This document shows positions 8,048 to 15,539 of a stretch of 27,560 bases of DNA, in pieces; position 1 is the stretch's first letter; every line of letters starts with the position of its first letter. The stretch lies in NCBI GenBank assembly GCA_964579725.1, contig CAZOHG010000048.1, positions 1 through 27,560 on the forward strand. The letters run 5' to 3'. The notes below the pieces were generated by a model. It saw nothing but the letters and a program-made list of their open reading frames with translations, had not been told where the DNA came from and searched no databases. The stretch is from CAZOHG01 sp964579725. GTDB lineage: Bacteria; Zhuqueibacterota; JdFR-76; BMS3Abin05. Made by a program: the position numbers and the translations under genes.

Positions 8048-8076
8048 TTGACCGTTCGCTGACTTTTTCGTACCTT
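8048..8076 (+). promoter_or_regulatory. Candidate promoter of the FAD oxidoreductase
   Basis: TTGACC (8048-8053), 17-bp spacer, TACCTT (8071-8076), about 57 nt upstream of the start codon. Just downstream, GTGAA (8084-8088) and TTCAC (8100-8104) form an inverted repeat near the expected transcription start, a possible operator. Confidence 0.4.
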
Positions 8077-8132
8077 ATTTCGTGTGAAAACCGGCGGCGT
8101 TCACTGAAAGCACAACAACGAGCGGCAGCACA

Positions 8133-10046
8133 ATGGGACTCAATCGCAGAGAATTTCTCACCTCTTCCTTGATTTTTTCCTTTCCTCTCATTTCATTTGT
8201 GCCGGACGAGCCCGCAAAGGGAGAGTCCGATCGGCTCACATTTGACCCGTCTGAAAAAGGGAAGTTTACGCTCAAAAAAATGCAGACGGACCTTTTGGTG
8301 GCGGGAGGCGGAATGGCGGGCGTGTGCGCGGCGCTGGCAGCCGCGCGAAACGGGGCGCGGGTCATTTTGGTGCAGGATCGTTCCCGTCTCGGGGGGAATG
8401 CCAGCAGTGAAATTCGAATGCACATTGTGGGCGCCAACAGCCCCGAAAAATTGCGGCTCTGGCGCGAAACGGGAATCATCGAAGAATTGAAATTGACCGA
8501 GGCCGCCACCAATCCCCAGCACTCTTTTGAGGTGTGGGATTTAATTCTGTACGACAAAGTGGTCTCCGAAAAAAATATTACTCTTTTGCTGGATACGGCG
8601 GTAATTGACGCGCAGGTGGAGCAGGGGAAGGTGACGCAGGTGACGGCCATCAGTCCCCTGCTTGAAGAATGGTACCGCATTGAAGCGCCCTATTTTGTTG
8701 ACGCCACCGGAGACGCCAAATTGGCAGCCGTTTCGGGGGCACGCACCATGCGCGGCCGAGAGGGACGAGCCGTGTTCGGGGAATCCCTGGCTCCGCCGAA
8801 AAGCGATTTAAAAACCATGGGAAGCAGTATTTTGTTCTCCGCCCGGGAATTTGACCGTCCGATGCCCTTTCGGGCGCCGGCCTGGGCGCGAAAATTTACG
8901 GCGGCAGATTTTGCGCATCGGCACATTCAGTCCTGGGAGTTCGGCTACTGGTGGCTGGAATGGGGAGGGGAACTGGACACAATTAAAGACAACCGGAAAA
9001 TCAGACACGAGTTGTTGCGGATTGTGTTAGGGGTGTGGGACTACATTAAAAATAGCGGACAATTTCCCGCTTCCGAAAATTGGGCGCTGGTCTGGACGGG
9101 AATGATCCCCGGAAAGCGCGAGAGTCGGCGAATTGTGGGCGACCACGTTTTGATTCAACCCGAATTGGAACGAGCCGAGCGGTACCCCGACCGCGTGGCT
9201 TACGGCGGCTGGCCCATGGACGACCACCCGCCCGGCGGCATTGACAGTCGGGGGGAACAGCCCGCCCGACAAATCTTTTTTGCGCAACCCTACCACATCC
9301 CCCTGCGGTCGCTTTACAGTACCAATCGCCCCAATTTAATGATGGCCGGGCGCGACATCAGTGCGTCCCACGTGGCGTTCTCTTCCACCCGCGTCATGGC
9401 AACCTGCTCAGCCATGGGACAGGCGGTGGGCACAGCGGCCGCGTTTTGCAAAAAACACCGCTGTTTGCCCCGTGACATCGTCCAAGCGCCCGATTTGTTG
9501 CACCGATTTCAGCAGCAGTTGCTGCGCGACGATCAGGCCGTTTTAGACATTCGCAACGAGGATGAAGCCGATCTGGCACGTCGTGCCACGGCAACGGCCT
9601 CGCGGGAAACGGCGGACGGAGCCGCTGCCAACGTCATTGACGGTGTCAATCGGGACATCGGTGACGGCGGAACCCACCAGTGGCGGGCGCCGCTCACGCC
9701 GACAGCTCCGTGGATTCAATTGCAGTGGGAACGCCCCCAAAAGATCGGAATGCTGCAGATCACATTTGACTCGGGGCTGGCACGGCGTCTTTTTCTAACC
9801 GGCGAAGTCCGACACCGAAAATACCAAATTCGCGGCCCTCAGCCGGAGACCGTGGCCGACTACCGTGTGGAAGCCGAAAGCGGCGGCCGATTCCAGACGG
9901 TTGCCACGGTGACCGGGAATTTCCTACGCCTGCGGCGGCATTCGTTCGCCTCGCTGAAAACCCGCGCCATTCGCATCCACGTGTTGCGGACAAACGGAGA
10001 CCCCTTGGCGCGCATTTTTGAAATTCGCTGCTATTCCGAAGCCTGA
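8133..10046 (+). CDS. Exported FAD-dependent oxidoreductase with C-terminal discoidin-like domain
   Basis: Probable flavoprotein of the FAD_oxidored (PF12831-type) family, often found in carbohydrate-utilisation clusters; the substrate is unknown. The 637 residues begin with a Tat-like signal (NRREFLT at 4-10 followed by a hydrophobic stretch), fitting export of a folded flavoprotein. The FAD Rossmann motif is TDLLVAGGGMAGVCAALAAA (52-71), followed by the acidic strand end and the family motif RLGGNASSEIR (85-95). A C-terminal FAD-contact region reads MMAGRDISASHVAFSSTR. From about residue 475 the sequence changes to a beta-rich segment (VIDG...W.APL...PWIQLQWE) resembling F5/8 type C (discoidin) carbohydrate-binding modules. 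The ATG has only a weak ribosome site. It converges on the alpha-galactosidase gene 71 bp away. Confidence 0.88.
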   Translation: MGLNRREFLTSSLIFSFPLISFVPDEPAKGESDRLTFDPSEKGKFTLKKMQTDLLVAGGGMAGVCAALAAARNGARVILVQDRSRLGGNASSEIRMHIVGANSPEKLRLWRETGIIEELKLTEAATNPQHSFEVWDLILYDKVVSEKNITLLLDTAVIDAQVEQGKVTQVTAISPLLEEWYRIEAPYFVDATGDAKLAAVSGARTMRGREGRAVFGESLAPPKSDLKTMGSSILFSAREFDRPMPFRAPAWARKFTAADFAHRHIQSWEFGYWWLEWGGELDTIKDNRKIRHELLRIVLGVWDYIKNSGQFPASENWALVWTGMIPGKRESRRIVGDHVLIQPELERAERYPDRVAYGGWPMDDHPPGGIDSRGEQPARQIFFAQPYHIPLRSLYSTNRPNLMMAGRDISASHVAFSSTRVMATCSAMGQAVGTAAAFCKKHRCLPRDIVQAPDLLHRFQQQLLRDDQAVLDIRNEDEADLARRATATASRETADGAAANVIDGVNRDIGDGGTHQWRAPLTPTAPWIQLQWERPQKIGMLQITFDSGLARRLFLTGEVRHRKYQIRGPQPETVADYRVEAESGGRFQTVATVTGNFLRLRRHSFASLKTRAIRIHVLRTNGDPLARIFEIRCYSEA

Positions 10047-10117
10047 TTTTTTCCCTCGAAAAATAGGAGCAACAGGGGGGATTTTCAGGGCGATTCGATC
10101 TGGCAGCCGCGCGGCTT

Positions 10118-12412
10118 TCACACCTTTTTCAGTCGCACCAGCACCACGCCGTGGGGCCTCACCGTCGCCTGGAAGGACTGGTCGAATGTACCGAGATTTT
10201 TCTGCCGCCACACATCCCGCACGCGGAACCGCCCCGAAAGTCCCAAGTCCTTCCACCGGAGCACGACCGGGTGTTTTTGCAGCGTTCGGTTGAACAGGCC
10301 CACGGCAAAATCACCGTTGTGCAAGGATTTTGCCCAAATTTCCAGCCCGTCTTTCCGAAAAACGGGGCGGGCTTGCTGCCCGAGTTCGTCCTGATCGATG
10401 GACAGCACCTCGTCGTTGGTGAGAAGATTCAACGTAAAGGCATCCAACTGGGCCAAATCGCAGCCGATTAAAAGCGGTGCCGAAAGAAGCGACCACAAAC
10501 TGATGTGGGTGTACTGCTCGTCCGGCGTCAGACGAGTGGGCCTCAGGGTGGGCCCCCAGCCGACCTGTCCCACAACCAACATGTCCGGGTCGTTCCAATG
10601 GCCGGGGCGCGCGTATTTGTAGAGGGTGTCCTGACTGAATCCAATGCCGCTCATGCTTTCCCAGGTGTCCTCAATATCGTCGGTGGTACGCCACAAATTG
10701 CCGCCTACCTCTGCGCCCCACGTCCAAACGTGTCCCATTCCGTACTGGCAAAGGCTGTACACGATGTCCCGATTAACCTTGTCCAACGCTTTTCGCATGA
10801 GGATGTAAGGCTTCTTCAATTCCGGAAGGGAATGGTCGCGGGCGATTTCCCGATAATAGCACCAATCGTATTTCAAGTAATCGATCCCCCAATCGGCATA
10901 GGTTTGCGCGTCCTGAAATTCGTGCCGGTAGCTTCCGGTGTACCGTTCACAGGTGAGAGGCCCCGGGGAGGAATAAATCCCCAATTTGAGGCCCTGTTTG
11001 TGTACGTAACGGGCGAGAGCTTTCATGTCCGGGAATTTTTTGTTGGTTAAAATCCGGCCCTTTGCGTCCCGTCCGTCTTCCCACGCGTCGTCAATATTGA
11101 TGTAGGACCAGCCGTGTTGAATGAGCCCGGTGGTGCGCATGAAATCAGCTGCCGCACGCACTTTTTGATCGTCCACGCTGGGGCCCCAGCAGTTCCAGCT
11201 ATTCCAGCCCAAAGGGGGCGTGAGGCAAATTTCATCGCCGATCACAATATGAAATTGCAGGGAATCACTTCCCAGATGGTTGTGGGCGACGAGCAGGACG
11301 TCGTGCCGACCGGTATCCGCCGTTTCTCCGGAAATAATGCCGGTTTGCGCATCCAATTGGAGTCCCGTCGGGAGGCCGTGCGCTTCGTAATGAATCGGCG
11401 GCTCGCCCGTAGCCGGAATTTTGTACAAAAAAGGGTGATTGGGCCGGGCTCCGAAAACAGTGGGCCCGTTAATTCTCGGGGATTTCGGTACAGGGGGCGT
11501 CAAAATGTAGGGCAGCCAATCGGTCTTAGTCAATTCCTCCCCGGTTGACGTTTCTTTGAGGACAAAAGTTGCTTTGTGCGGAACGGCCCAATCGCCCGAA
11601 AAATCGAAGGTTATTTTTTGCTGTGCCCCGGCAGGAAGGGACAACGGCTCGGTTTTCTGAAACACCTGTTTATTGGCATCGTCGTCAAAAACGGTCATGA
11701 CCAATTCCCCGTGGAAATCCCAGGAGGAGTGGCGGTTTTTAACAAGCACTGTTTTGAGAAAATGATTCCGCCGGTTCATTTGAAACGGCTGGCGGTGCGG
11801 ATCCAACTCCATGTACTCTTTCCAATCTCGCATGGCTACCCTTCGTGTTAATTTTCCGTACAGGCCACCCAGGCCGCCGGAATCGACCACCCGAATGGCA
11901 ATCACATTGTCTGCATCCCATCTAAGCCGCGGGTCGTTCACCGAAACGACGTAAATTCGGGGGAGATTGTAAGCGGAATGCCTGTGGGTAAAATCGGAGG
12001 GAGGCGGCGTGCCCGGGGAGAAGGTTTTCCCGTTCTGCCCTAAAAATTGACCGTTTAAAAACACCTGATCGTAATCGTCGATTTTTCCCAAAACAAACTG
12101 GAGGCTGTCTTTCAAAAGAGCTTGTTTTTTCATTTGCGACGGCAAGAAAAAATGCGTGCGATACCAGGCAAACCCATTGTAGGAAGCCGCTCCCTGCTGC
12201 TCCCAATTTTTTGAAACGTTGATTTTTTGCCAGAGAGAATCGTTGAAACTTGGGTCGGCCCAGGTCAGGTTGTCGCCGGTCGTGAACCGCCACCCCCGGT
12301 TTAGGGAGAGGGCCGAGGAACGTGCGTTTTCGGCCGAGCGGTTGTGCGTGCACGACCACCCAAGCAGGAGAAGAACCAAAGAAGCAAGCATCCAATATTT
12401 CGGAAATTTCAT
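10118..12412 (-). CDS. GH27 alpha-galactosidase, multidomain lipoprotein
   Basis: Hydrolyses terminal alpha-galactosides outside the cytoplasm. From the ATG at 12412 the protein has 764 residues with a signal ending LLLGWSC (Cys21, lipobox). A GH2-type jelly-roll sugar-binding module follows (about 35-190), then a putative Ig-like module (about 319-392), then the GH27 barrel from LTPPLGWNSWNCWG (about 397). The nucleophile is Asp516 in YLKYDW and the acid/base is Asp579 in RTTDDIEDTW (compare human GLA Asp170 and Asp231). A C-terminal beta-sandwich ends the protein. The TTG at 12445 is in frame but would spoil the signal peptide; the ATG has AAGGGA about 10 nt upstream. Neighbouring genes suggest glycan breakdown, but no transporter is nearby. 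Confidence 0.94.
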   Translation of the reverse strand: MKFPKYWMLASLVLLLLGWSCTHNRSAENARSSALSLNRGWRFTTGDNLTWADPSFNDSLWQKINVSKNWEQQGAASYNGFAWYRTHFFLPSQMKKQALLKDSLQFVLGKIDDYDQVFLNGQFLGQNGKTFSPGTPPPSDFTHRHSAYNLPRIYVVSVNDPRLRWDADNVIAIRVVDSGGLGGLYGKLTRRVAMRDWKEYMELDPHRQPFQMNRRNHFLKTVLVKNRHSSWDFHGELVMTVFDDDANKQVFQKTEPLSLPAGAQQKITFDFSGDWAVPHKATFVLKETSTGEELTKTDWLPYILTPPVPKSPRINGPTVFGARPNHPFLYKIPATGEPPIHYEAHGLPTGLQLDAQTGIISGETADTGRHDVLLVAHNHLGSDSLQFHIVIGDEICLTPPLGWNSWNCWGPSVDDQKVRAAADFMRTTGLIQHGWSYINIDDAWEDGRDAKGRILTNKKFPDMKALARYVHKQGLKLGIYSSPGPLTCERYTGSYRHEFQDAQTYADWGIDYLKYDWCYYREIARDHSLPELKKPYILMRKALDKVNRDIVYSLCQYGMGHVWTWGAEVGGNLWRTTDDIEDTWESMSGIGFSQDTLYKYARPGHWNDPDMLVVGQVGWGPTLRPTRLTPDEQYTHISLWSLLSAPLLIGCDLAQLDAFTLNLLTNDEVLSIDQDELGQQARPVFRKDGLEIWAKSLHNGDFAVGLFNRTLQKHPVVLRWKDLGLSGRFRVRDVWRQKNLGTFDQSFQATVRPHGVVLVRLKKV

Positions 12413-12524
12413 GGTGTTTTTCCCTTTGCTATTGAGGGGATTCAAAAGTTTTGGTTTGAATTACGGGAACTGTCAATCAGCCGTCAAAATCGCCGTAGAT
12501 TTTTTGCCCCCATTTCCAGGTTTC

Positions 12525-12555
12525 TAAAAATACAAATCGGACGGGAAAGAAGCAA
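12525..12555 (-). promoter_or_regulatory. Candidate promoter of the alpha-galactosidase
   Basis: On the minus strand TTG (12555-12553), a 20-bp spacer, then TATTTTTA (12532-12525), 113 nt upstream of the ATG. The geometry matches both TTG-N19-TAnnTTTG and a sigma70-type TTG...TA spacing. Similar TATTTTTA strings precede other genes in the window. Confidence 0.35.
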
Positions 12556-12688
12556 GTCCAAAAATAGTTTTTCCTGTAAAATCCCCATCGGTCAAGTCTG
12601 GCAAGCCGATTGGAAGGTCAGCCTTCCACAGTGAGTGGACGATCTTCGGTTGAAACCCCAGGAAAACGGGTGCTTTTCGGGTTCGCGG

Positions 12689-12730
12689 AAAAAAATAAAA
12701 AGCCCCCTGCCAGTGGTTTAGACAGGGGGC
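12689..12730 (-). terminator. Rho-independent terminator after tRNA-Thr
   Basis: On the minus strand an 8-bp perfect stem GCCCCCTG (12730-12723) / CAGGGGGC (12709-12702) with a 13-nt loop is followed by TTTTTATTTTTTT. It lies 8 nt beyond the tRNA 3' end. Confidence 0.93.
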
Positions 12731-12738
12731 CGGTTTTG

Positions 12739-12812
12739 AGCCACCGAGCGGGCTCGAACCGCTGACCTGCTGATTACGAATCAGCTGCTCTACCAGACTG
12801 AGCTACGGTGGC
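12739..12812 (-). tRNA. tRNA-Thr (anticodon CGT)
   Basis: 74 nt fold a complete cloverleaf on the minus strand: acceptor GCCACCG/CGGTGGC, D stem GCTC/GAGC with loop AGTCTGGTA, anticodon stem GCTGA/TCAGC with loop TTCGTAA (anticodon CGT, reads ACG threonine codons), variable loop AGGTC, and T stem AGCGG/CCGCT with loop TTCGAGC. The discriminator base is T (U73). CCA is not encoded, so it must be added after transcription. A strong terminator follows immediately. Confidence 0.97.
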
Positions 12813-12882
12813 AAATGCAAAATTTTCGATTCAAAAATATAATAAAATCTCCCCTGTTTTTCAAGCAAATTTTCAGGCAGCC

Positions 12883-13785
12883 TTAAATCTTTCGGACCTC
12901 CGTGCCGGCGATTTTTTCCAAAAATTGCACAAGAGCGCCGTGGTCCAAATCCCCCTTCCCATCGGCGACAAGGGCGGTGAACATTTGCTGAACAAGCGCC
13001 GTGAGCGGCAAGGGTACCTGAATCCGTCTCGCCGTTTCCAACACGTTTTTCAGGTCTTTTTGGTGCAAGCGGATTTTAAATCCCGGCTCAAATTGGCGAG
13101 CCGAAATGCGCGGGGCTTTGGCGTCCAAAACACGACTGCCGGCCAGGCCGTCTTTAATCGCTTCGTACAACCTTTGCGGGTCGAGTCCCGCTTTTTGAGC
13201 CAGCACAAAGGCTTCACCAACCGCCGCAATGTTCAGCGCGACAATGATTTGGTTGGCCAGCTTGGCGTAATTCCCGGCCCCTACTTCACCTACCCAGGTA
13301 ACCGATCGTCCCATTGCCTGCAAAACGGGGCGGACGCGCTCAAAAAGGGCGCGTTTGCCGCCCACCATAATGGCCAGAGTGGCGGCCCTGGCGCCCGTTT
13401 CTCCGCCGCTTACGGGGGCGTCCAGAAAGGCAATGTTGTGGGATTCCAGCTCACGAGCCACCTTCTGGCTGGTCAGGGGGGAAATCGAACTCAAGTCGAC
13501 CACAATGGAGCCCGGCTTTGCCGAGAGAGCAACGCTGCCCTCGCCTAAGAGGACGGCCTCCACCTCCGGCGAGTCAGGCAGCATGGTAAAAATGAGTTCG
13601 CTGCGAGCGGCGCAGTCCGAAACCGATCGGGCCGCGTGGGCCCCGGCTTCGACGAGGGACTGCATTTTGCCCGGAGTGCGATTAAAAACCGTCAGCGAGT
13701 AGCCTGCTTTTAGCAAATTAGCTGCCATGGGTTTGCCCATGATGCCCAGACCAATAAATCCGATTCGAGGAGAATGTGCTGCCAT
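12883..13785 (-). CDS. NAD(P)-dependent beta-hydroxyacid dehydrogenase (HIBADH/GarR family)
   Basis: Cytoplasmic oxidoreductase of the 3-hydroxyisobutyrate / tartronate-semialdehyde / glyoxylate reductase family; 300 residues, standard length. The N-terminal Rossmann fold carries IGFIGLGIMGKPMAANLL (8-25), and strand 2 ends in VFNRTPGK (33-40), where Arg36 suggests NADP(H) preference. The substrate motif DAPVSGGETGA (122-132) and catalytic Lys175 in GAGNYAKLANQ are intact, and the all-alpha C-terminal domain is complete. The exact substrate cannot be told from sequence. AGGA lies 4 nt before the ATG. It sits between the tRNA and the terminated GWxTD gene, so it is probably transcribed alone; the near-palindrome AAAACGG-C-CCGTTTT at 13828-13842 lies just upstream. 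Confidence 0.93.
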   Translation of the reverse strand: MAAHSPRIGFIGLGIMGKPMAANLLKAGYSLTVFNRTPGKMQSLVEAGAHAARSVSDCAARSELIFTMLPDSPEVEAVLLGEGSVALSAKPGSIVVDLSSISPLTSQKVARELESHNIAFLDAPVSGGETGARAATLAIMVGGKRALFERVRPVLQAMGRSVTWVGEVGAGNYAKLANQIIVALNIAAVGEAFVLAQKAGLDPQRLYEAIKDGLAGSRVLDAKAPRISARQFEPGFKIRLHQKDLKNVLETARRIQVPLPLTALVQQMFTALVADGKGDLDHGALVQFLEKIAGTEVRKI

Positions 13786-13827
13786 GGATCCTGTCCCGAA
13801 TTAAAAGATCAAGTGAAAAAAATGGAG

Positions 13828-13842
13828 AAAACGGCCCGTTTT
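13828..13842. promoter_or_regulatory. 15-bp palindrome upstream of the dehydrogenase
   Basis: AAAACGG-C-CCGTTTT, perfect dyad symmetry around one base, 43 bp upstream of the dehydrogenase ATG. Position and symmetry suit an operator. It could instead belong to the terminator region of the GWxTD gene, because its ACGGCCCG core recurs at 13857-13864. Confidence 0.3.
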
Positions 13843-13850
13843 GAGGGAAT

Positions 13851-13879
13851 AAAAAAACGGCCCGCCCATCAAATGGCGG
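13851..13879 (-). terminator. Rho-independent terminator after the GWxTD gene
   Basis: On the minus strand the stem CCGCC/GGCGG (13879-13875 with 13866-13862), with a bulged inner AT pair, is followed by GCCG and seven T residues (13857-13851). It starts about 33 nt past the GWxTD stop codon. Confidence 0.75.
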
Positions 13880-13912
13880 ACTGTACCTTTGAAGCTTGAC
13901 TGTCCCTCTTCC

Positions 13913-15325
13913 CTAAAAAGGCTGAAGCCAGCGCTGCCAATTGGGGTCCTGTAATTCGTTTCGGGCGGTGGAATGCACCAATTGGTAATCGCCGAATCCC
14001 CGCACGTCTACAAAATAGAATTGAATGCCGCCCTGAATGTGGTAATAATGCCAGACCTGGTAGGCTTTGGTTTCGCTGCTGCTCGGATTCCGTTCGATTT
14101 CGTCCGGCTTGCCGTAAAGCAAGTACACCCGTCCGCGGTCGGAACGCCAACCGGGTTTACCCGACCCAAAATGGGCGTTCACGTAGGCCAGGCGCTCAAG
14201 GTAATCCTGACGAAATTCGTTTTTCAATGTGGTCGGGTCCTGGTCGCGGCGAATCCAGAATTTTTTCATGAATTCCCGCTTTCCCTTTAAATCGAGGCTT
14301 TTGAAAACCTTTTTCTCCTGGCTTGTGGCAATATAGGAGGCGCCGTTGAATTCGGCCTCGAGAGCCTTTTCGCTCATTTGATCGTACGCCTGATATTCAG
14401 GGCTGTTGAGCAAGACGGCCAGTTTCGACATTTTCGAGCGCTCTTTCCGCTCCTGTTTCTTGAAATCGGCCTGGCGATAAACGTAGAACTTTTTAACGGC
14501 AGCGGCCTCTTTGCCCGAATCGAAATCGTGTACAAGCAAACGGAAAAAGTAGGAACCGGAGGGAAGCGTAATGATATTCACCCCGGCCGATTCCACGGCC
14601 GACCGGCCCGGCTTTTTGCGGGTAATGGAATCAAATTGCCGAACCACGTCCCCATTGCCGTTGACCACCTGGTAGTTGACCCGATAGCTGTCGGCCTGAG
14701 CCGCTTGCGCCATGTTGTAAATTTCCGCGTAAAAATAAAGCACCGGCGCCCCCTGTCCGTAAAGTGCGCCGGGATTCGGAATGACCTGGTAGCCGTTTTT
14801 GGTGAACACATCTTTCCCCTTGTTCATGCGAATAAGCGAAGCCAATTCCAAATTGCTGACCTGCAGAGAATCCTTTGAAAAATCCGCCACTCGAATAGGG
14901 TAGTCCACGGTGCCGAAGCGTTTGCTGTTGCGGTCGGTTACCTTGACGCGCAGTGTGTACTGCCCGGGCCGGATAAACAATCGGGTAATGTCGGGGAGGC
15001 GTTGTGTGGGCTTCACCGCACTTAGACTGTCTGCGTACGTAACCTTGTTGAGCTGGGTGCGGTACATGACGGAATCGCCTTCCAAGATATTGGTTTGAAT
15101 GGTGTAATTAGCCCGAAAACCACGGGCACTGTCCGGCACAAATTTCAATTGAGCGCGGTACAGGGTGTAATAAATCTCCAGGTAGGAAAATCCCTTGGAA
15201 GCGCGAAATGCGGCGTAGTTGAGTTCAAAAGGGAATTTTTTCTCGTTCATAATTTGAGTTTGGGCCTGAACGTCAACCGCAAAAACCGCAAAGATTAGAA
15301 AAAGCAATACCACCCATTTTTTCAT
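13913..15325 (-). CDS. Secreted GWxTD domain-containing protein
   Basis: Exported protein of the GWxTD family, known mainly from FCB-group bacteria, whose function is not established. The 470 residues start with a Sec signal (MKKWVVLLFLIFAVF...VQAQ, cleavage near residue 22). Beta-rich N-terminal modules follow (about 30-285), then a basic linker, an alpha-helical segment (about 300-385) and the C-terminal signature GWRSDRGRVYLLYGKPDEI (392-410), then W.Y and GG.QFYFVD strands. The signature reads GWRSD, Ser instead of Thr. ATG start with GAGGG about 11 nt upstream. Its own terminator follows, and an SMC terminator precedes it, so it appears to be a single-gene unit; TATTTTTACG (15412-15403) about 78 nt upstream is a possible promoter element. 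Confidence 0.9.
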   Translation of the reverse strand: MKKWVVLLFLIFAVFAVDVQAQTQIMNEKKFPFELNYAAFRASKGFSYLEIYYTLYRAQLKFVPDSARGFRANYTIQTNILEGDSVMYRTQLNKVTYADSLSAVKPTQRLPDITRLFIRPGQYTLRVKVTDRNSKRFGTVDYPIRVADFSKDSLQVSNLELASLIRMNKGKDVFTKNGYQVIPNPGALYGQGAPVLYFYAEIYNMAQAAQADSYRVNYQVVNGNGDVVRQFDSITRKKPGRSAVESAGVNIITLPSGSYFFRLLVHDFDSGKEAAAVKKFYVYRQADFKKQERKERSKMSKLAVLLNSPEYQAYDQMSEKALEAEFNGASYIATSQEKKVFKSLDLKGKREFMKKFWIRRDQDPTTLKNEFRQDYLERLAYVNAHFGSGKPGWRSDRGRVYLLYGKPDEIERNPSSSETKAYQVWHYYHIQGGIQFYFVDVRGFGDYQLVHSTARNELQDPNWQRWLQPF

Positions 15326-15508
15326 AGGAGCTTAACCCTCACTTCGTTAGACTGTCATTTCATTTGATTGAACGCTTAACGGCGCAAAAGTTTCCGTTCG
15401 ATCGTAAAAATAGCCCCCTTCCGCAAAACCGGCCGAAAAAAATCTTGCCCGGCCTTTTTTCTTCGGGTGCGCTCCCCTTTTTCGCCAACGGACGTTTTTT
15501 TTGTCGTT

Positions 15509-15539
15509 AAAAATAAACCGGTACCACTTTTGGCCGGTT
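15509..15539 (-). terminator. Rho-independent terminator of smc, starting inside the stop codon
   Basis: On the minus strand AACCGG-CCA-AAAG-TGG-TA-CCGGTT is followed by TATTTTT. The outer stem AACCGG/CCGGTT (15539-15534 with 15521-15516) uses the last two bases of the smc TAA stop codon. Confidence 0.8.

Larger units (their letters stand above)
7778..8132. other. Divergent promoter region; no gene
   Basis: 355 bp between divergent transcription units. It contains candidate promoters for the regulator (minus) and the FAD oxidoreductase (plus), and an 8-bp perfect inverted repeat GGTTCAAA (7875-7882) / TTTGAACC (7907-7914) with 24 nt between. That repeat would lie in the 5' leader of the regulator mRNA. 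No coding sequence is supported. Confidence 0.6.
12413..12738. other. Spacer between alpha-galactosidase and tRNA; no gene
   Basis: 326 bp containing the tRNA terminator, the candidate alpha-galactosidase promoter and a short hairpin repeat: TGGAAGG-TCAG-CCTTCCA at 12611-12628, preceded by ATCGG...CCGAT around 12587-12610. No coding sequence supported. Confidence 0.6.

Noticed and set aside
10047..10117. Bidirectional terminator between the convergent FAD and alpha-galactosidase genes
   Set aside because: A palindrome AGCCGCGCGGCT (10105-10116) is present but has no U-run on either side, so I do not call it a terminator.
12808..13548. 246-codon plus-strand frame
   Set aside because: Antisense shadow of the dehydrogenase, whose motifs are all intact on the minus strand.
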